A DNA stretch of 6,388 nucleotides from Pseudomonadota bacterium (GTDB taxonomy: Bacteria; Pseudomonadota; Alphaproteobacteria; Caulobacterales; Caulobacteraceae): NCBI GenBank assembly GCA_023445955.1, contig JAEXJH010000058.1, positions 1 to 6,388 of the forward strand, written 5' to 3'. Position numbers and translations under genes: made by a program. Positions within the stretch are counted from its first letter, which is position 1. Each line of letters opens with the position of its first letter. Of the stretch, positions 1-5,629 are shown piece by piece. The notes below the pieces were generated by a model. The model worked only from the letters and a program-made list of their open reading frames with translations, made no database searches and was not told the DNA's origin.

Positions 1-718
1 CCACGACCCGCTGCAGGTCGGCGGTGGCCGGCGCGGTGCCGGTCGAGCCGGCGGCGACCAGCACCTCGGTCGGTGGGTTTTCGCTCCACTGCTTTTCGAG
101 GGCGCGCAGCAGTTTCACCCGGCGCTCGGAAACGTCGATCAGGCCCAGGGCGTCCAGGCGTTTCGGCCAGGCGGTCAGGACGCCCTTCAGGAAGCGGGCC
201 GAGACCTGCCAGTGCTGGGCGAGATCGCCCTCGGCCAGGCCGTCCAGCTTGTCGGCGAACGGGACCTCCTCGATCTGGCAACTGTCGAGGAAGTCGGACA
301 GGGCCTTGGCCAGTTCCAGCGCCTGCACCGGGCCGGGCTTGAACGACAGCTTGTCGCCGTGATCGACCACCAGCCGCGCCAGCTCGAACCGGCGGCGGCG
401 TGAGGAAATGGCGGGCGGGAAGTCGAGCGCCAGGTCGCCGGGTTCGAACGGCGGCTCGCCCTCGTCCAGATCGCCCAGCGGCCGGATCTGCGGCAGCAGC
501 AGAGCCCTCCCGCCGCCGACCGCCAGGAAGGCGTCGGCCAGGGCGCGGGCGCCGCGGCGGGTCGGGGTCAGGACGGTGGCGCGCGGCAGGGCCTCGGGAC
601 CCAGCGGCTCCAGGGTGTTCAGCAGGCCGCGCGCCAGGTCGTCGACGAACGGGCGGTGGGCGGGGATCGAGAACCAGCGCGGCCCCGCTCTTTCGAAGAA
701 GGGGGCCGGTCCGGTCAT
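1..718 (-). CDS. addB: AddB, double-strand-break repair nuclease/helicase subunit (N-terminal part, runs off the window)
   Basis: My own translation of the minus strand from the ATG at 718-716 gives 239 open codons, so the C-terminal part of a protein usually near 1000 residues lies beyond position 1. AddB partners AddA in the alphaproteobacterial equivalent of RecBCD, which resects double-strand DNA ends in the cytoplasm before RecA loading. Visible support is three stretches typical of alphaproteobacterial AddB N-termini: WFSIPAHRPFVDDL (residues 15-28), VLTPTRRGARALADAFL (49-65) and LLLPQIRPLGDLDEGE (73-88). The TPTRRGARA segment sits where a helicase would carry a Walker A loop but lacks the GxGKT/S pattern, as expected for AddB in this group. 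The nuclease domain and iron-sulfur cysteines would lie outside the window. The start overlaps the murU stop as ATGA, indicating coupled translation; AGG directly abuts the ATG, so any Shine-Dalgarno pairing is poorly spaced. addA would be expected next downstream. Confidence 0.9.
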   Translation of the reverse strand, partial: MTGPAPFFERAGPRWFSIPAHRPFVDDLARGLLNTLEPLGPEALPRATVLTPTRRGARALADAFLAVGGGRALLLPQIRPLGDLDEGEPPFEPGDLALDFPPAISSRRRRFELARLVVDHGDKLSFKPGPVQALELAKALSDFLDSCQIEEVPFADKLDGLAEGDLAQHWQVSARFLKGVLTAWPKRLDALGLIDVSERRVKLLRALEKQWSENPPTEVLVAAGSTGTAPATADLQRVV

Positions 719-1431
719 CCTTCCGAGAGTTTCGCTTCGGCCGCCAGCTTGGCGTCGGGATCGCCGACGTGCATCCAGAGCCCGTCCGGGGTGACGCCAT
801 GGACGCGCCGGTTGGCGGCCAACGCGCGCCACAGCGGGGTCAGAGAGAACGGACCCTCGGGACCGTCCTTGACGATGGCCGGATCGCAGATGTGGACGCC
901 GACATAGACCAGCGGCCCGGTCTCGCCGGCGACCTTGAAGCGGATCGCCCCGTCGTCTTCCAGGAAGACATCGCCGCTATCGTGGAAGCCCAGCGAGGTC
1001 GCGGTCGGGGCCAGCATCAGCAGGACGTCCATCCGCGTCGGATCCCAGGCGGCGGCCATCGCCTCGATCGCCGGTACGCCGGTCTCGATCCAGACTGAGT
1101 CGATGTTGGCGACCCAGACTGGACCCTCGCCCAGCAGCGGCAGGGCGTGCTTGAGCCCGCCGCCGGTCTCCAGGGCCTCCGGACGTTCGTCGGAGATGAC
1201 GATCATCGGAGCGCCTTGGCGCATCTTCAGATGCTCTTCCAATCGGTCGGCAAAGGCGTGGACATTGACCACGGCGGTCTCGACCCCGGCGGCGGCCAGG
1301 CGGTCCAGCATGTGGTCGATCAGCGCCTTGCCCTGCACCTCGACCAGGGCCTTGGGGCGGTCGTTGGTCAGCGGGCGCATGCGGGTGCCAAGGCCGGCGG
1401 CCAGCACCATCGCGATCTTCGGCGCGCTCAT
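715..1431 (-). CDS. murU: MurU-like N-acetylmuramate alpha-1-phosphate uridylyltransferase
   Basis: This is a 238-residue cytoplasmic sugar-phosphate nucleotidyltransferase. Residues 10-27 carry the family signature LAAGLGTRMRPLTNDRPK (nucleotide-binding GxGTRxRPLT followed by PK). An ETGGG segment at 88-92 and an acidic NIDS site at 109-112, the likely metal and nucleotide position, follow. The length fits MurU, which lacks the C-terminal left-handed beta-helix of GlmU or GlgC. The assignment to MurU over other uridylyl- or mannose-1-phosphate guanylyltransferases rests mainly on the adjacent amgK: AmgK makes MurNAc-1-phosphate and MurU converts it with UTP to UDP-MurNAc, bypassing MurA/MurB during wall recycling. 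I chose the ATG at 1431 over an in-frame start 30 codons upstream because the Rossmann strand begins at once, it forms an ATGA overlap with the amgK stop, and a GGAG lies 8 bases upstream (1440-1443). The upstream 30 residues are arginine-rich shadow of amgK. The gene ends in an ATGA overlap with addB. Confidence 0.87.
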   Translation of the reverse strand: MSAPKIAMVLAAGLGTRMRPLTNDRPKALVEVQGKALIDHMLDRLAAAGVETAVVNVHAFADRLEEHLKMRQGAPMIVISDERPEALETGGGLKHALPLLGEGPVWVANIDSVWIETGVPAIEAMAAAWDPTRMDVLLMLAPTATSLGFHDSGDVFLEDDGAIRFKVAGETGPLVYVGVHICDPAIVKDGPEGPFSLTPLWRALAANRRVHGVTPDGLWMHVGDPDAKLAAEAKLSEG

Positions 1432-2513
1432 CGACGAGTCTCCACAGGCACGTACTGGTCGAACCAGGCCTTCAGGTCGGCCAGAGCCGGATCGGCGAAG
1501 CAGACGTCCAGATAGACCCACAGGCGCGGGATGAAGTCGGCGTAGCGGGGCTTGCCGTCGCGGGTCACCAGGCGGGCAAAGATGCCCAGGATCCGGATGA
1601 TGTTGAGCGCGCCCAGCGCATGGTAGTCGGCCATGAAGGCGGTGCGATCGAGGTCTGGCCGGGCGGCCAGGTAGCGGTCGAGGCTGGCGGCTTCGCGTTC
1701 GGGCGAGACGGTTCTGCGGGCGTCGTGCAGCAGCATCGACAGGTCCCAGGCCGGATGGGCCAGGACGGCGTCCTGGAAGTCCAGCATCCCCACCCGGGCC
1801 GCGCCGTCGCGCTGCGGGAGCCAGATCAGGTTTTCGGCGTGATAGTCACGGTGGCAGAAGACGGTCGCACCGGCCTCGCCCTTGCTGCGGATCGGAGCCC
1901 AGATCGCCTCCCATTCGGCGAGGGCGGCGGTGTCGAAGGTCAGGTCGCGGAACTTCGGTTGCCATTCGACGAAGATGTCGTGGGCGGTCTTCAACGCCAG
2001 GTCGTCATAGGTCAGCAGCGGCCAGGTCGAGCCGTCGAAATCCAGGACGCTCGGCGTCGGCGCGGCGTGGAGAGCCAGCAGCCCGTCGATGGCGGCGTCG
2101 TACAGCGGCGCCTCGTCGGTCCCGTCCTCGATCAGACGGGCGTAGAGATCATCGCCCAGGTCTTCCAGCACGGCGAGGCCGATGGCGGGATCGGCGGCCA
2201 GCACCTTCGGGGCCGACAGGCCTTGGGCGTTCAGCCAGCCGGCGCAGGCGACGAAGGCGTCCACGCGGCCGGCGGCCAGCCGGGCCAGGGCGTTATAGCC
2301 GAGCGCGGCGCGTTCGGCGGGCGAGGCGTCCGGCGGGCAGGGCGCGGTCTCCACCGACGGCGGCTGGTCCATGAAGATGAAGCTGTCGGCGCCGCGATGC
2401 AGTCGCTCATACGACCGCGTCGAGGCGTCGCCGCCCAGGCTTTCGCGGCGGACGTCGCCGAAGCCGTGGGCCTCCAGGAACGCGGCCTTGGCCGTCTCGC
2501 GCTCAGAACTCAA
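1428..2513 (-). CDS. amgK: AmgK-like anomeric MurNAc/GlcNAc kinase (aminoglycoside phosphotransferase fold)
   Basis: This is a 361-residue phosphotransferase of the APH/choline-kinase fold, expected to phosphorylate C1 of free MurNAc or GlcNAc in the cytoplasm and so feed MurU. Visible motifs are the N-lobe GDASTRSYERL (about 29-39), the Brenner-type catalytic loop HRDYHAEN with H221, D223 and N228, and the metal-binding DFQD at 245-248 followed by AHPAWDLSMLL. I prefer the TTG at 2513-2511 as start. GAAGGA sits exactly 7 bases upstream (2521-2526), and the resulting N-terminus (MSSERETAKAAF) is what I expect for this family. This start gives an 11-base overlap with tsaE. An ATG at 2537 would give 369 residues and a 35-base overlap but has no visible ribosome-binding site. 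The ORF stays open to 2570, inside tsaE. The pairing with murU makes the sugar-kinase role much more likely than antibiotic modification; exact substrate preference is inferred. Confidence 0.86.
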   Translation of the reverse strand: MSSERETAKAAFLEAHGFGDVRRESLGGDASTRSYERLHRGADSFIFMDQPPSVETAPCPPDASPAERAALGYNALARLAAGRVDAFVACAGWLNAQGLSAPKVLAADPAIGLAVLEDLGDDLYARLIEDGTDEAPLYDAAIDGLLALHAAPTPSVLDFDGSTWPLLTYDDLALKTAHDIFVEWQPKFRDLTFDTAALAEWEAIWAPIRSKGEAGATVFCHRDYHAENLIWLPQRDGAARVGMLDFQDAVLAHPAWDLSMLLHDARRTVSPEREAASLDRYLAARPDLDRTAFMADYHALGALNIIRILGIFARLVTRDGKPRYADFIPRLWVYLDVCFADPALADLKAWFDQYVPVETRR

Positions 2514-2949
2514 GATCACGTCCTTCGAAACCGCCATGCGCCACGATGACGGCGCGCCGCGCGTCGCCATCCAGGGCGATGTCTATATCGAGCCGAGTCG
2601 GGGGCAAACGCCCTTCGAGCCGCTGGGGCCACTCAATGAGCGCCACGCCGTCTTCCATCGCCTCGTCCAGGCCAATCTCATAGGCCTCGTCGGGGTCCGA
2701 CAGGCGATAGAGGTCGAAGTGGGCGAGGGGGAATGTCGCCGTCTCGTAGAACTGCACCAGGGTGAAGGTCGGGCTGGGCACCTCTTCGTCCGGCGTGGTC
2801 AGGGCGCGGATCAGGGCGCGGGCCAGGGTCGACTTGCCCGCGCCGAGCGGACCGGTCAGGCACAGGGCGTCGCCGGGACGCAGGGCGATCGCCAGCTTGC
2901 GGCCCAGGTCCTGGGTCGCGGCCTCGTCGGCGAGGAAAACGGTGGTCAC
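2503..2949 (-). CDS. tsaE: TsaE, ATPase subunit of the tRNA threonylcarbamoyladenosine (t6A) complex
   Basis: This 148-residue protein matches the whole length of the TsaE family (about 150 residues). TsaE is the P-loop ATPase that binds TsaD-TsaB and drives the cycle that places t6A at position 37 of ANN-decoding tRNAs. Visible motifs are Walker A GPLGAGKST (33-41), the family-specific SPTFTLVQFYE (59-69), HFDLYRLSDPDE (77-88) and LIEWPQR (104-110), all in the expected order. The start is GTG at 2949-2947, which overlaps the TGA of the upstream acyltransferase as GTGA. No good Shine-Dalgarno sequence precedes it, so termination-reinitiation is likely. The 3' end overlaps the amgK start. In some other alphaproteobacteria TsaE and the phosphotransferase are fused into one protein; here they are separate and in different frames. 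This family is normally essential in bacteria. Confidence 0.95.
   Translation of the reverse strand: MTTVFLADEAATQDLGRKLAIALRPGDALCLTGPLGAGKSTLARALIRALTTPDEEVPSPTFTLVQFYETATFPLAHFDLYRLSDPDEAYEIGLDEAMEDGVALIEWPQRLEGRLPPTRLDIDIALDGDARRAVIVAHGGFEGRDLEF
2521..2526 (-). promoter_or_regulatory. Ribosome-binding site that decides the TTG start of amgK
   Basis: GAAGGA on the minus strand lies inside the end of tsaE, 7 bases before TTG at 2513-2511. It is the only well-spaced Shine-Dalgarno-like sequence among the amgK start candidates: the GTG at 2519-2517 is one base away from it, too close, and the ATG at 2537 has none. It also fits the local amino acids of TsaE (Glu-Gly), so coincidence cannot be excluded. 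Confidence 0.55.
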
Positions 2950-3821
2950 GTTGGGCGGCTCGTCGGATCGATTGGCAGAACGCGCTCCACATAGCGCTTC
3001 AGCGCCTCCGTCGCCTCTCCCGCGTCGCCGGGCAAGGCCTCGGGATCGATCGGCGCCCCGATGAGCAGCGAGAACGGCCGGCCCTTCTTGTTCAGCAGCT
3101 CGTGGAAGAGGGTGATGTCGCGCATCTCCTTCCAGCGCTTGTCGAAGAAGTGGAACAGGTGCGAGCGCGGGCCGGTCAGGTGGATCGGCACGATCGGCGC
3201 GGCGTACTTGCGGGCGAGCGAGACGGCTGAGGTCATCCAGGGCGGGTCGGTCAGGACGCCGGTTTCATCCTCCATGGCCAGGCGACCGGCCGGGAAGATC
3301 ATCAGGGCGCGCTCGGCCTCCATCGCCTCGCGGGTCATGGTCAGCGTCACGCGCATCCGCTCGCGGCTACGCTTTTCCTCGACCCACTCGACCGGAATCA
3401 GCACCTCGTCGAAGCGCCCGCAGACACGATGGGCGTCGGCGTTGGCGTAGAACACGACGTCCGGCCGCCGGGCCTTGATCGCATCGTACACGGCGACGCC
3501 GTCGCCGATGCCGGTCGGGTGGTTGGAAACGAGAACGCAGCGGCCGCTCGCGGGCAGGTTCTCAAGTCCCGCCACCTCGACCTTCAGCGCCAGAAGGTCG
3601 GAGACATGGTCCAGCGCTGCGCGACCGCCCAGCTGGCAGATCGTCTGCGCCATCCGCCGGGCCTTGCGGTAGTCGAGGATGCGGTAGACCACCAGCCGCA
3701 CCAGCGGCCAGAGCGGCGACCCCGTCAGGCGCGGCGCGCGCTCGGCGATCAGGGTGTCGATGATGTGGGGCTCGGGCGTCTTGCGCGCCCCGACCACCCC
3801 GACGGCCGGAACATGAACCAT
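2946..3821 (-). CDS. PlsC/LPLAT-family lysophospholipid acyltransferase-like protein
   Basis: This is a 291-residue protein of the glycerolipid acyltransferase superfamily, probably acting at the inner face of the cytoplasmic membrane. Motif I appears as SNHPTGIGDG with H101 and D107. The middle motif seems to be VFYANADAHRV (about 123-133). Motif III is FPAGR (176-180), where classical PlsC has FPEG, and motif IV is VPIHLTG (211-217). The hydrophobic PLWPLVRLVVYRIL (about 36-49) may sit on the membrane interface; I see no signal peptide. The FPAG motif and five-residue H-to-D spacing resemble the hemolysin/ornithine-lipid-like branch more than 1-acyl-glycerol-3-phosphate acyltransferase PlsC, so acyl acceptor and donor are unknown and I give no symbol. 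It is the first gene of the minus-strand operon and overlaps tsaE by four bases. The ATG at 3821 has no clear Shine-Dalgarno sequence; upstream lies a 96-base divergent spacer shared with zapE. Confidence 0.85.
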   Translation of the reverse strand: MVHVPAVGVVGARKTPEPHIIDTLIAERAPRLTGSPLWPLVRLVVYRILDYRKARRMAQTICQLGGRAALDHVSDLLALKVEVAGLENLPASGRCVLVSNHPTGIGDGVAVYDAIKARRPDVVFYANADAHRVCGRFDEVLIPVEWVEEKRSRERMRVTLTMTREAMEAERALMIFPAGRLAMEDETGVLTDPPWMTSAVSLARKYAAPIVPIHLTGPRSHLFHFFDKRWKEMRDITLFHELLNKKGRPFSLLIGAPIDPEALPGDAGEATEALKRYVERVLPIDPTSRPT

Positions 3822-3832
3822 GACGGGAGCTT

Positions 3833-3851
3833 AGGCCGCGTCGACGGGCCT
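3833..3851 (-). repeat. Imperfect inverted repeat just upstream of the acyltransferase start
   Basis: On the minus strand the arms AGGCCCG and CGCGGCCT surround a TCGA loop, giving a seven-pair stem with one bulged C; the centre is the perfect 8-base palindrome CGTCGACG (3839-3846). It ends about 11 bases upstream of the ATG at 3821. It could be an operator dyad or a 5' leader hairpin, but in DNA this GC-rich a short dyad can arise by chance. Confidence 0.35.
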
Positions 3852-3885
3852 GTCAGCCGAGAGGTGACGCATGGGCGGGCTTCCC

Positions 3886-3909
3886 TTGACGCGTCTCGCG
3901 CGCTAACCG
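3886..3909 (+). promoter_or_regulatory. Putative sigma-73-type promoter of zapE
   Basis: TTGACGC at 3886-3892 matches the Caulobacter housekeeping -35 consensus (TTGACGS) completely. GCTAACC at 3902-3908 matches the first five positions of the -10 consensus GCTANAWC. The gap of 9 bases is one short of the published 10-14 range. Transcription would begin at about 3913-3917, right at the zapE ATG (3918), consistent with the absence of a Shine-Dalgarno sequence there. This is motif reading only; the start site has not been measured. Confidence 0.55.
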
Positions 3910-3917
3910 CACTGGCG

Positions 3918-5036
3918 ATGCCGACATCCCTACGCACCGCCTATCGCGAGCGCCTGGCCCAAGGCGAGATCCGGCCCGATGTGGCCCAGGCCGCCGCTGT
4001 GGACGCCCTGTCGCGGCTGGAGGCCGACCTCGACAACGCCGGCGAGCCCGGCTTCTCGCTGTTCGGCCGCAAGCCCAAGAGCCAGCGCGGGGTCTATCTG
4101 TGGGGGCCGGTCGGGCGCGGCAAGTCCATGCTGATGGACCTATTCTTCGACAGCGCGCCGGTGAGCAAGAAGCGCCGCATCCACTTCCACGCCTTCATGG
4201 CCGAGGTCCACGCGGATATCGACGCCTGGCGCAAGGGCGATGCGGCGGCCCGCAAGGCGCGTTTCGGTCAGCACAAGGGCGACGACCCGATCGTCCCGAC
4301 CGCCGAGCTGATCGCCACGAGCGCGCGCCTGCTGTGCTTCGACGAGCTGCAGGTCACCGACATCGCCGACGCCATGATCCTGGGTCGGCTGTTCGAGGCG
4401 CTGTTCGCGCGCGGCGACACCCTGGTGGCCACTTCGAACCGCCCGCCGGACGACCTCTACAAGGACGGGCTCAATCGCCAGCTCTTCACGCCCTTCATCG
4501 CCATGCTGAAGGACGCGATGGACGTCGTCGCCATTCGGGGCCCGGTCGACTTCCGCCTGGACCGCCTGCGCGCGGCCCGCACCTGGCTGGCCCCTAACGA
4601 CAAGGCCAATCAGGCCGAGTTCGAACGCCTGTGGGCCGACATGCTGGACGGCGCGGCCGAGACCGGCGCGACGCTGGAGGTGCTGGGCCGCAAGATGCGC
4701 CTGCCGCGCGCCGCCGGCGGGATGTTGCGCTCGTCCTTCGCCAGCCTGTGCCAGCAGGCGCTGGGACCGCAGGACTATCTGGCTATCGCCGAGCGCTTCC
4801 ACACCATCTTCCTGGAAGATATTCCCAAGCTGACGCCGGAGCGGCGTGACGCGGCCAAGCGGTTCAACACCCTGATCGACGCGCTCTACGAGGCCGACGC
4901 CAAGCTGGTGGCCCTGGCCGACGCCGAGCCGGAGGCGCTGTATCCCGAGGGCGACGGCGCGTTCGAGTTCGAGCGCACGGTCTCGCGCCTGCAGGAAATG
5001 CGGTCGGCCGACTATGTGGCGCGGGTTCGGGACTAA
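3918..5036 (+). CDS. zapE: ZapE / AFG1-family AAA+ ATPase
   Basis: This 372-residue protein is a full-length member of the AFG1/ZapE family (PF03969). In Escherichia coli, ZapE is an ATPase that associates with the division ring late in constriction or under stress; mitochondrial relatives act in protein quality control. Motifs in order are Walker A GPVGRGKS (63-70), the family stretch RRIHFHAFMAEVH (86-98), Walker B LLCFDE followed by LQVTDIADAM (138-153), the sensor-like ATSNRPPDDLY (171-181), and a C-terminal SLCQQALGPQDYLAIAERF region (about 286-304). I chose the ATG at 3918 because the family's usual N-terminus (SLRTAYRERLAQGEIRPD) begins immediately. The frame is open 163 codons further upstream, but that stretch is antisense to the acyltransferase and reads as low-quality shadow. 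No Shine-Dalgarno sequence is visible; a promoter ends almost at the ATG. nudK follows 11 bases after the TAA, so the two are likely co-transcribed. The role in this organism is inferred from the family. Confidence 0.93.
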   Translation: MPTSLRTAYRERLAQGEIRPDVAQAAAVDALSRLEADLDNAGEPGFSLFGRKPKSQRGVYLWGPVGRGKSMLMDLFFDSAPVSKKRRIHFHAFMAEVHADIDAWRKGDAAARKARFGQHKGDDPIVPTAELIATSARLLCFDELQVTDIADAMILGRLFEALFARGDTLVATSNRPPDDLYKDGLNRQLFTPFIAMLKDAMDVVAIRGPVDFRLDRLRAARTWLAPNDKANQAEFERLWADMLDGAAETGATLEVLGRKMRLPRAAGGMLRSSFASLCQQALGPQDYLAIAERFHTIFLEDIPKLTPERRDAAKRFNTLIDALYEADAKLVALADAEPEALYPEGDGAFEFERTVSRLQEMRSADYVARVRD

Positions 5037-5041
5037 AGGAG
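5036..5041 (+). promoter_or_regulatory. Strong ribosome-binding site of nudK
   Basis: AAGGAG begins on the last base of the zapE stop codon and lies six bases before the nudK ATG (5048-5050). It is the best Shine-Dalgarno match in the window. It implies independent, efficient ribosome entry at nudK, in contrast to zapE, which shows none. Confidence 0.8.
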
Positions 5042-5047
5042 AGTCAG

Positions 5048-5629
5048 ATGTCGGTGAAAGATCGGGTCCGCGTCCAGGAAACCAAGCTGCTTTCCGACAA
5101 CTGGTACGTCCTGAAGACGACGGCCTTCGACTGGAAGCGCCGCGACGGGACCTGGCAGACCCAGCATCGCGAGCACTACGACCGCGGCAACGGGGCGGTG
5201 CTGCTGCCCTACAATCTGCAAAACCGGACGGTGCTGCTGGTCAAGCAGTTCCGCTGGCCGGCCTTCGTCAACGGCTATGACGATCTGCTGATCGAGGCGG
5301 CCGCCGGCCTGCTGGACGACGCCGAGCCGGAGGTCCGCATCCGCGCCGAGGTCGAGGAAGAGCTGGGCTATCGCCTGGGCGCGGTCCGCAAGGTGTTCGA
5401 GGCCTTCATGAGCCCGGGCTCGGTGACCGAGATCCTGCACTTCTTCGTCGCCGAGTACGACGCGGCCATGCGGATCGGCGAGGGCGGCGGCCATCCCGAC
5501 GAGGGCGAGGACATCGAGGTGCTGGAACCGTCGATCGACGAAGCCCTGGCCATGGTCGCCGACGGCCGCATCCGCGACGCCAAGACCATCATGCTGCTGC
5601 AGCACTTGGCCCTGACGGTGTTCCGCTAG
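5048..5629 (+). CDS. nudK: NudK-type Nudix hydrolase (GDP-mannose / ADP-ribose-type pyrophosphatase)
   Basis: This 193-residue protein aligns by eye over its whole length with E. coli NudK (191 residues). Shared landmarks are KLLSDNWYVL (13-22), YDRGNGA (44-50), QFRWPAFVNG (67-76), the Nudix region AAAGLLDDAEPEVRIRAEVEEELGY, FMSPGSVTEILHFFVAEY, GEDIEVLE and GRIRDAKT. NudK cleaves nucleoside-diphosphate sugars such as GDP-mannose to GMP and sugar-1-phosphate in a Mg2+-dependent cytoplasmic reaction; ADP-ribose is the alternative substrate in sister families. The metal-binding EVEEELG acids are present, but the usual Arg/Lys just before the first Glu is Ala here (RAEVEEELGY, where E. coli has RKEAIEETGY). 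The start is secure: AAGGAG six bases upstream and an ATG 11 bases after zapE. The stop codon overlaps the stop of the converging histidine kinase gene. Substrate is inferred from family resemblance. Confidence 0.88.
   Translation: MSVKDRVRVQETKLLSDNWYVLKTTAFDWKRRDGTWQTQHREHYDRGNGAVLLPYNLQNRTVLLVKQFRWPAFVNGYDDLLIEAAAGLLDDAEPEVRIRAEVEEELGYRLGAVRKVFEAFMSPGSVTEILHFFVAEYDAAMRIGEGGGHPDEGEDIEVLEPSIDEALAMVADGRIRDAKTIMLLQHLALTVFR
5626..5629. other. Shared CTAG tetramer carrying both convergent stop codons
   Basis: The palindrome CTAG gives TAG on each strand: nudK ends at 5627-5629 on the plus strand and the histidine kinase ends at 5628-5626 on the minus strand. There is no spacer, so any terminator for either transcript must lie within the opposite gene. 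Confidence 0.9.

Larger units (their letters stand above)
3822..3917. other. Divergent intergenic region between the acyltransferase operon and zapE
   Basis: This 96-base spacer is the only sizeable noncoding stretch. It must carry, or lie close to, the promoters for both directions. The plus-strand half holds a good sigma-73-like promoter for zapE. The part nearest the acyltransferase holds a small dyad. I see no convincing minus-strand promoter and no Shine-Dalgarno sequence for either divergent gene. Confidence 0.85.

Noticed and set aside
1432..1521. A 30-codon N-terminal extension of murU
   Set aside because: It lies wholly inside amgK, is Arg/Gly/Ser-rich, and precedes the nucleotidyltransferase strand that begins immediately after the ATG at 1431.
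1620..2549. A 309-codon open frame on the plus strand opposite amgK and the end of tsaE
   Set aside because: It is a mirror of well-supported minus-strand genes. Its translation is rich in Gly, Gln, Arg and Val with no recognisable domain. Long antisense frames are routine at this GC content.
2503..2570. Programmed frameshifting that would make a TsaE-AmgK fusion
   Set aside because: The overlap shows no slippery heptamer or downstream structure, and a good ribosome-binding site for separate initiation of amgK is present.
3822..3900. A minus-strand promoter for the acyltransferase operon
   Set aside because: CTGACAG followed about 13 bases later by GCCTAAGC was considered, but both elements are weak against the consensus and the implied start would lie on or beyond the start codon.
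3429..3917. In-frame upstream extension of zapE by 163 codons
   Set aside because: The extension is antisense to the acyltransferase and shows no domain. The ZapE family N-terminus begins at the ATG at 3918, and the promoter lies inside the supposed extension.
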